Assembly: GCA_005882155.1 (NCBI GenBank)
Contig: VBCQ01000141.1
Coordinates: 1 to 10,250 of the forward strand
Source of the DNA: Betaproteobacteria bacterium
Lineage (GTDB): Bacteria; Pseudomonadota; Gammaproteobacteria; Burkholderiales; Burkholderiaceae_C
DNA length: 10,250 bases
Direction: 5' to 3'
This document shows positions 6,778 through 10,250 of this stretch, in pieces (the first letter of the stretch is position 1; the number at the start of each line of letters is the position of its first letter). The notes beneath the pieces were generated by a model. That model had not been told where the DNA came from, did not search any database, and worked only from the letters and a program-made list of their open reading frames with translations. Made by a program: the position numbers and the translations under genes.

Positions 6778-7769
6778 GTTGTATTTCCCTCTCCCAGAGG
6801 GAGACGGGAATACGAGCTGAACCAAGCCCGCGCATCGGCCTCGTCTCGCGCAATGCCTTTGCGCAATGCGGCCATCGACTCGTAGCGCAATTCGTCGTGC
6901 AGCTTGTGCAGCAGCTCGACACGCACGCAGCGGCCATAGCCGGTATCGACGCCGAGCGGCTCAGGCCATTCGAGGCAGTGCACTTCAAGCAGCACGCGGC
7001 CTGCATCCTCGACGCTCGGCCGCACGCCGAGGCTCGCGACGCCGGCCAACGCGCGCTGCGGCACGAGGCCATGGAGCTGGACGACGAAGATGCCCATCGC
7101 TGCCGGCTTGGGGTGCCCGAAGCGCAGATTCAGCGTTCGAAAACCGAGCTCGCGCCCGAGCTTGCGGCCGTGAATGACGTGCCCGCTGATGCTGTACGGC
7201 CGGCCGAGCAACTCGGCGACATGCGCCATGTCGCCGCTTGCCAAGGCCTCGCGCACCGCAGAGCTCGACACCCGAACGCCGTGCACTTCGTAGCTCATCA
7301 TTCGCGCGACGTCGAAGCCGGCGGCTTGGCCGGCGGCGTCGAGCATCGCGTAGTCGCCAGCGCGCTTGGCGCCGAAGCGAAAGTCGTCGCCGACGAGCAC
7401 GTAGCGCGCTCCGACACCGTGCACCAGCACCTGGTCGATGAACGCGGCCGGTGACAGGGACGCGAACGCGCGGTCGAAGCGCAGCACGACAACCTGATCG
7501 ACGCCGCAGCGCTCGAGTTCGCTCAGCTTGTCGCGCAAGGTCGCGATACGTGCCGGCGCGGACTCGGGCTTGCCGGCGAGCCTGGCGAAGTGGTCGCGCG
7601 GATGCGGCTCGAAGCTCATCACGCACGACGGCAGGCCGCGATGCTGGGCCTCGTTGCGCAGCAACGCGAGCATCGCCTGGTGGCCGCGATGAACGCCGTC
7701 GAAGTTGCCGATCGTCAGTGCGCACGCGCTCGCGATGCCGGGATGATGAAAGCCGCGGAAGACCTGCAT
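6738..7769 (-). CDS. ribF: Bifunctional riboflavin kinase / FAD synthetase
   Basis: This cytoplasmic enzyme phosphorylates riboflavin to FMN and adenylylates FMN to FAD. It has 343 residues, somewhat longer than the usual 305-330. The N-terminal nucleotidyltransferase half shows TIGNFDGVHRGH (19-30, with the HxGH-type H27 and H30), FEPHP (53-57), VGDDFRFG (126-133) and VSSSAVREAL (167-176). The C-terminal kinase half shows GRKLGRELGF (201-210) followed by RTLN where the family consensus is PTxN; T212 and N214 of the nucleotide/Mg site are kept. GIF (226-228) and LEVH with E262, the expected catalytic base, follow. The ATG at 7769 lies 18 bases after the stop of the hybrid kinase gene, so co-transcription is likely. 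The last 25 or so residues (from about 319) are encoded across a hairpin and antisense to the end of mipA, and look like a recent extension. ribF normally leads into ileS; here mipA intervenes on the other strand. Confidence 0.96.
   Translation of the reverse strand: MQVFRGFHHPGIASACALTIGNFDGVHRGHQAMLALLRNEAQHRGLPSCVMSFEPHPRDHFARLAGKPESAPARIATLRDKLSELERCGVDQVVVLRFDRAFASLSPAAFIDQVLVHGVGARYVLVGDDFRFGAKRAGDYAMLDAAGQAAGFDVARMMSYEVHGVRVSSSAVREALASGDMAHVAELLGRPYSISGHVIHGRKLGRELGFRTLNLRFGHPKPAAMGIFVVQLHGLVPQRALAGVASLGVRPSVEDAGRVLLEVHCLEWPEPLGVDTGYGRCVRVELLHKLHDELRYESMAALRKGIARDEADARAWFSSYSRLPLGEGNTTQNLQPIAPLSDH
6781..6813. terminator. Strong hairpin at the mipA/ribF convergent end
   Basis: GTATT, bulged T, CCC, TCTCCC, loop AGA, then GGGAGA, bulged C, GGG, AATAC: about 14 paired bases with one bulge per side. 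It starts three bases after the mipA stop codon and lies inside the 3' end of the ribF reading frame (codons about 319-330). It may terminate mipA on the plus strand; no T-run follows. The CCCTCTCCC/GGGAGA core resembles extragenic palindromes seen in other proteobacteria, so it may be an inserted repeat. Confidence 0.5.
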
Positions 7770-7787
7770 CGCGCGATTAGAACCCAG

Positions 7788-9632
7788 TCAGCCGGTGCCG
7801 GTCAGCAAGGGCTGGCGCAGGTGGCGGCGAACGATCGCGGACAAGTCGTCCATCTCGAACGGCTTCGCAAGATAGTCGTCCATGCCGGAGTCCAGGCAGC
7901 GCTCGCGGTCGCCGAGCACCGCGTTCGCGGTCAGCGCAACGATCGGCAGATGCTGTCCCGCAGGCTCGTAAGCACGCCAGCGTCGCGTTGCTTCCCAGCC
8001 ATCGATGATCGGCAGCTGGCAGTCCATCAGCACGAGGTGGTAGCTGCGCGCGGCCATCAGCTCGAGCGCCTGCGCGCCGTCGTCGGCGACGTCGACGCGA
8101 ACGCCCATGCATTCGAGCATCGCCGACGCGACGACCGCGTTGACCGGGTTGTCGTCGACCACCAGCACGCGGCCCGACAGCATCAGCGGATTCGACGGCG
8201 CTGTCTCGGCGGGCTGCTCGGGCGGCGGCGTGGCGACGCGCAGCGGCAGGGTGAACTCGAAGGTCGCGCCGGGGCCCGCGCTCGATCGGCAAACGACGTC
8301 GCCGCCCATTGCGCGCGCGATCTGGCGCGAGATGGTGAGGCCGAGGCCGGTGCCGGCGCGCGCCTGCAACGGGGCGGATGGGCCTTGCTCGAACGCGTCG
8401 AAGATTCGCTCGCGCATTTCGGGGGCGATGCCTTCGCCGCTGTCGTGCACCGCGAAGCTGAGGCCGGCCGCGCAGGGCGCGACCTGCAGGCTGACCTCCC
8501 CTTGCAACGTGAACTTGATCGCGTTGCCGATCAGGTTGTGCAGCACCTGCTTGATGCGCGACGCGTCGCCCGCGACCCAGGGCGGCAAGCCGGGCGCGAA
8601 CTCGACGCGAAAGCGCAGACCCTTGTCGTGCGCGATCGGCTGCAGCAGGTCGCTGACCTCGCGCACCGTGCTCGCCAGCGGCAGCGCACGCTCCTCGATC
8701 GCGAGCTTGCCGAACTCGATTCGCGACAGGTCGAGCAGGTCACCGATCACCGACTGCAGATGGCGCGACGAGCTGCAGATCACGTCGAGCTGCGACATCT
8801 GTTGCGCAGTGACGCTCGAGCGCTGCAGCAGTTGCGCCATGCCCATGATGCCGTTCAGCGGCGTGCGCATCTCGTGGCTCACGGTCGCGAGGAAGCGGCT
8901 CTTGGCCGCATTCGAATGCTCGGCGAGGCGCATCGCGCGCTGGCGCTGGTCGGCGATCCATGCGTGCTCGAAGCGCAATCGCAGCATCTCGATCACCCGC
9001 GCTTCGCCGCGCCGCGCTTCGAGGCACATCAAGCCGAGATAGATCACGAGCCCGAGCGACGCGAACCAGCCTTCGGAATTGCCGCGCAGCGCCTGGAACG
9101 CGACCGACGGCAGCAGCACCGAGACGACGAACAGCACGCAGCCGCGCGCCAGGCTGATGTAGCTGAACACGCCGACGCCGGCGATGCCCACGAGCGACGC
9201 GAGCATCACCGCATGAATTCCCGGCAGACCCTCGGGCATGAACATCAGCCCCATCGCGCCCCAGCTCGCGCCGCCGATTGCGAGCAGCGCGATCGATCGA
9301 CGCCGCCAGTACGCGATGTGCTCGTTGCGCGTCGGCGAACGCGTGAATCGCTGTACGTCGCGCAAGCGAACGCTGCCGAGCACGATCTTCACGAGCAGCC
9401 AGCCGGCGACCAGCGCGGCCGGCCGAAACGGCCAGAGGATCACCGCGACGAGGACCGAGAAGGCCATGCCGGCGAGCACCGGACTCGTGGTCAGCGCGTA
9501 GACGGTGGCGACGCGCTCGTTGTCGACTTGGCGGTCGACCTCGGCGCGCTGCGGCGACGCCGCATCGGCGAACGGATCGGCGCGGTCGCTCCTGCTGCCT
9601 GCAGGGAATGCAGAGTTCGGCGGGTCGATCAC
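7788..9632 (-). CDS. Membrane-bound hybrid sensor histidine kinase with receiver domain
   Basis: The 614-residue protein begins with a cytoplasmic tail, then six hydrophobic segments near 50-68, 71-88, 113-132, 139-160, 164-182 and 189-205. There is no sizeable periplasmic loop, so it probably senses a membrane or intramembrane signal. A linker leads to the dimerisation/phosphoacceptor domain with SHEMRTPLNGIMG (H253). The ATPase domain has an N-box with N366 and N370, DSGEGI, FEQG and GTGLGLTISRQIA. A C-terminal receiver has D493/D494, phosphoacceptor D537 in LMDCQLPIIDGWEAT, ALTANA and K590. All catalytic residues are present, so it should be active. No HPt domain is attached and no response regulator is adjacent, so its output partner must be elsewhere. 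The start is GTG at 9632, fixed by an AAGGAG site six bases upstream. It sits between rsuA and ribF on the same strand, 80 and 18 bases away. The signal and pathway are unknown. Confidence 0.93.
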   Translation of the reverse strand: MIDPPNSAFPAGSRSDRADPFADAASPQRAEVDRQVDNERVATVYALTTSPVLAGMAFSVLVAVILWPFRPAALVAGWLLVKIVLGSVRLRDVQRFTRSPTRNEHIAYWRRRSIALLAIGGASWGAMGLMFMPEGLPGIHAVMLASLVGIAGVGVFSYISLARGCVLFVVSVLLPSVAFQALRGNSEGWFASLGLVIYLGLMCLEARRGEARVIEMLRLRFEHAWIADQRQRAMRLAEHSNAAKSRFLATVSHEMRTPLNGIMGMAQLLQRSSVTAQQMSQLDVICSSSRHLQSVIGDLLDLSRIEFGKLAIEERALPLASTVREVSDLLQPIAHDKGLRFRVEFAPGLPPWVAGDASRIKQVLHNLIGNAIKFTLQGEVSLQVAPCAAGLSFAVHDSGEGIAPEMRERIFDAFEQGPSAPLQARAGTGLGLTISRQIARAMGGDVVCRSSAGPGATFEFTLPLRVATPPPEQPAETAPSNPLMLSGRVLVVDDNPVNAVVASAMLECMGVRVDVADDGAQALELMAARSYHLVLMDCQLPIIDGWEATRRWRAYEPAGQHLPIVALTANAVLGDRERCLDSGMDDYLAKPFEMDDLSAIVRRHLRQPLLTGTG

Positions 9633-9638
9633 GTACTG

Positions 9639-9644
9639 CTCCTT
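9639..9644 (-). promoter_or_regulatory. Ribosome binding site fixing the GTG start of the hybrid kinase
   Basis: AAGGAG on the minus strand followed by six bases (CAGTAC) and GTG at 9632. It is the best Shine-Dalgarno in the window, and it decides this start although the codon is GTG. Confidence 0.75.
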
Positions 9645-9666
9645 CGTGCAACCGAAGGTAACACCG

Positions 9667-9697
9667 AGCGCGCCGCGTCGCGCACGCGCCGCGCGCT
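9667..9697 (-). terminator. GC-rich hairpin after rsuA
   Basis: On the minus strand AGCGCGC and GCGCGCT pair, then after a GG bulge CGCG pairs with CGCG around the loop TGCGCGA. It lies about 15 bases past the rsuA stop, in the 80-base gap before the hybrid kinase. It is a possible terminator or processing stem; there is no T-tract, and alternating GC makes chance stems easy. Confidence 0.3.
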
Positions 9698-9712
9698 ACG
9701 CCGTGGCGAAGC

Positions 9713-10250
9713 TCACGCTTGCTCGAGAATTTCAGCAGCGTCGGAGAGCCAGCGCCATTGCCCGGGCGCCAGATCGCTGGGCAGTGTCAGCTTGCCGAAG
9801 GCGCTGCGATGCAAGGCTTCGACGCGGTTGCTCACCGCGGCCAGCATGCGCTTGACCTGGTGGTACTTGCCGTCGGTGAGCGTGAGCCGCAGTCCGTGCA
9901 AACCATCGGCGCGCTCGCCGGTCGGCTCCGCCGCGGCCGCGCGCACGGTGGCTGGGTCGTCGACGAGCTTCACGCCGGCGAGCAGCCGCTCGATCTGCTC
10001 GGCCGTCACCGGGTGCTTGCAGCCGACCTCGTAGACCTTGCGCACATGGCGCTTCGGCGACGTGAGCCGGTGGATCAGCGAGCCGTCGTCGGTGAACAGC
10101 AGCAAGCCGGTCGTGTCTTCGTCGAGCCGCCCGACACTTTGCACATCGCGGCGGCGCAGCGGCGCGGGCAAGAGGCTGTAGACGCTCGCGTGATGCCTGG
10201 GCTTTTGCGAGCACTCGACGCCCGCCGGCTTGTTCATCACGATCAGCGCC
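9713..10250 (-). CDS. rsuA: 16S rRNA pseudouridine-516 synthase, 5' part outside the window
   Basis: RsuA converts U516 of 16S rRNA to pseudouridine during small-subunit assembly. The visible C-terminal 178 residues start inside the catalytic domain: ALIVMNKPAGVECSQ is the usual motif after the N-terminal S4 RNA-binding domain, so the real start is beyond base 10250. GTG 10240 and ATG 10237 are internal codons, not starts. The catalytic aspartate is in VGRLDEDTTG (codon 10121-10123). The LFTDDGSLIHRLTSP and HVRKVYEV segments follow, then TDGKYHQVKRMLAAVSNRVEALHR and LAPGQWRWL, all matching the RsuA branch better than RluB/E/F. Stop codon TGA is at 9713-9715. It is upstream of, and co-directional with, the hybrid kinase. 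A different RsuA-family specificity is possible but less likely. Confidence 0.9.
   Translation of the reverse strand, partial: ALIVMNKPAGVECSQKPRHHASVYSLLPAPLRRRDVQSVGRLDEDTTGLLLFTDDGSLIHRLTSPKRHVRKVYEVGCKHPVTAEQIERLLAGVKLVDDPATVRAAAAEPTGERADGLHGLRLTLTDGKYHQVKRMLAAVSNRVEALHRSAFGKLTLPSDLAPGQWRWLSDAAEILEQA

Noticed and set aside
7770..7787. FMN riboswitch before ribF, or a T-box before ileS
   Set aside because: The gap before ribF is only 18 bases, and the ileS leader shows REP palindromes but no T-box or RFN-like conserved elements.
7590..10034. An 814-codon plus-strand open frame
   Set aside because: It spans the backs of ribF, the hybrid kinase and rsuA including the gaps, has no signal of a real protein, and is His/Arg/Ala-rich shadow sequence.

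Overview
The window looks like chromosomal DNA of a GC-rich betaproteobacterium, probably of the order Burkholderiales. This is inferred from the high-GC codon use, the protein sequences (RsuA, RibF, MipA/OmpV and IleRS types) and the ribF / ileS / lspA neighbourhood. No species can be named from the sequence alone. Almost everything is on the minus strand, so it reads right to left; the one plus-strand gene is a MipA/OmpV-type outer-membrane protein.

Layout in minus-strand reading order. (1) 10250-9713: the 3' part of rsuA, a 16S rRNA pseudouridine synthase, entering from the right edge. (2) 9632-7788: a six-TM hybrid sensor histidine kinase with a GTG start and an excellent Shine-Dalgarno sequence. 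(3) 7769-6738: ribF, FAD synthetase/riboflavin kinase, 18 bases after the kinase. (4) 5914-6777, plus strand: the mipA-like gene, convergent with ribF and overlapping it by 40 bases. (5) 5709-2854: ileS, followed by (6) 2854-2360: lspA, with the ileS stop and lspA start overlapping by one base (TGATG). (7) 2219-1823: a small secreted TonB-C-like protein whose reading frame is broken by an apparent one-base insertion. (8) 1580-1: an exported M11-type metallopeptidase running off the left edge.

Functionally this is mainly a housekeeping region: translation (IleRS, RsuA), flavin cofactors (RibF) and lipoprotein maturation (LspA). Envelope or surface genes lie between and after them (MipA-like, TonB-C-like, secreted peptidase), together with one orphan signalling kinase. 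ribF-ileS-lspA is a common proteobacterial cluster; here it is split by an opposite-strand gene. The divergent ileS/mipA gap holds two inverted copies of a REP-like GTCATCCCCGCG palindrome. Strong hairpins lie after four genes, but none has a clear T-tract.

I found no CRISPR array, tRNA, rRNA, insertion sequence, phage genes or anything resembling an undescribed defence or biosynthetic system. The best second-look items are the frameshifted TonB-C-like gene, the split ribF/ileS cluster with its REP pair close to the ileS start, and the ribF C-terminal tail that appears to read through a hairpin into the mipA 3' end. No stretch over 300 bases is without a gene; the longest is the 242-base gap at 1581-1822.
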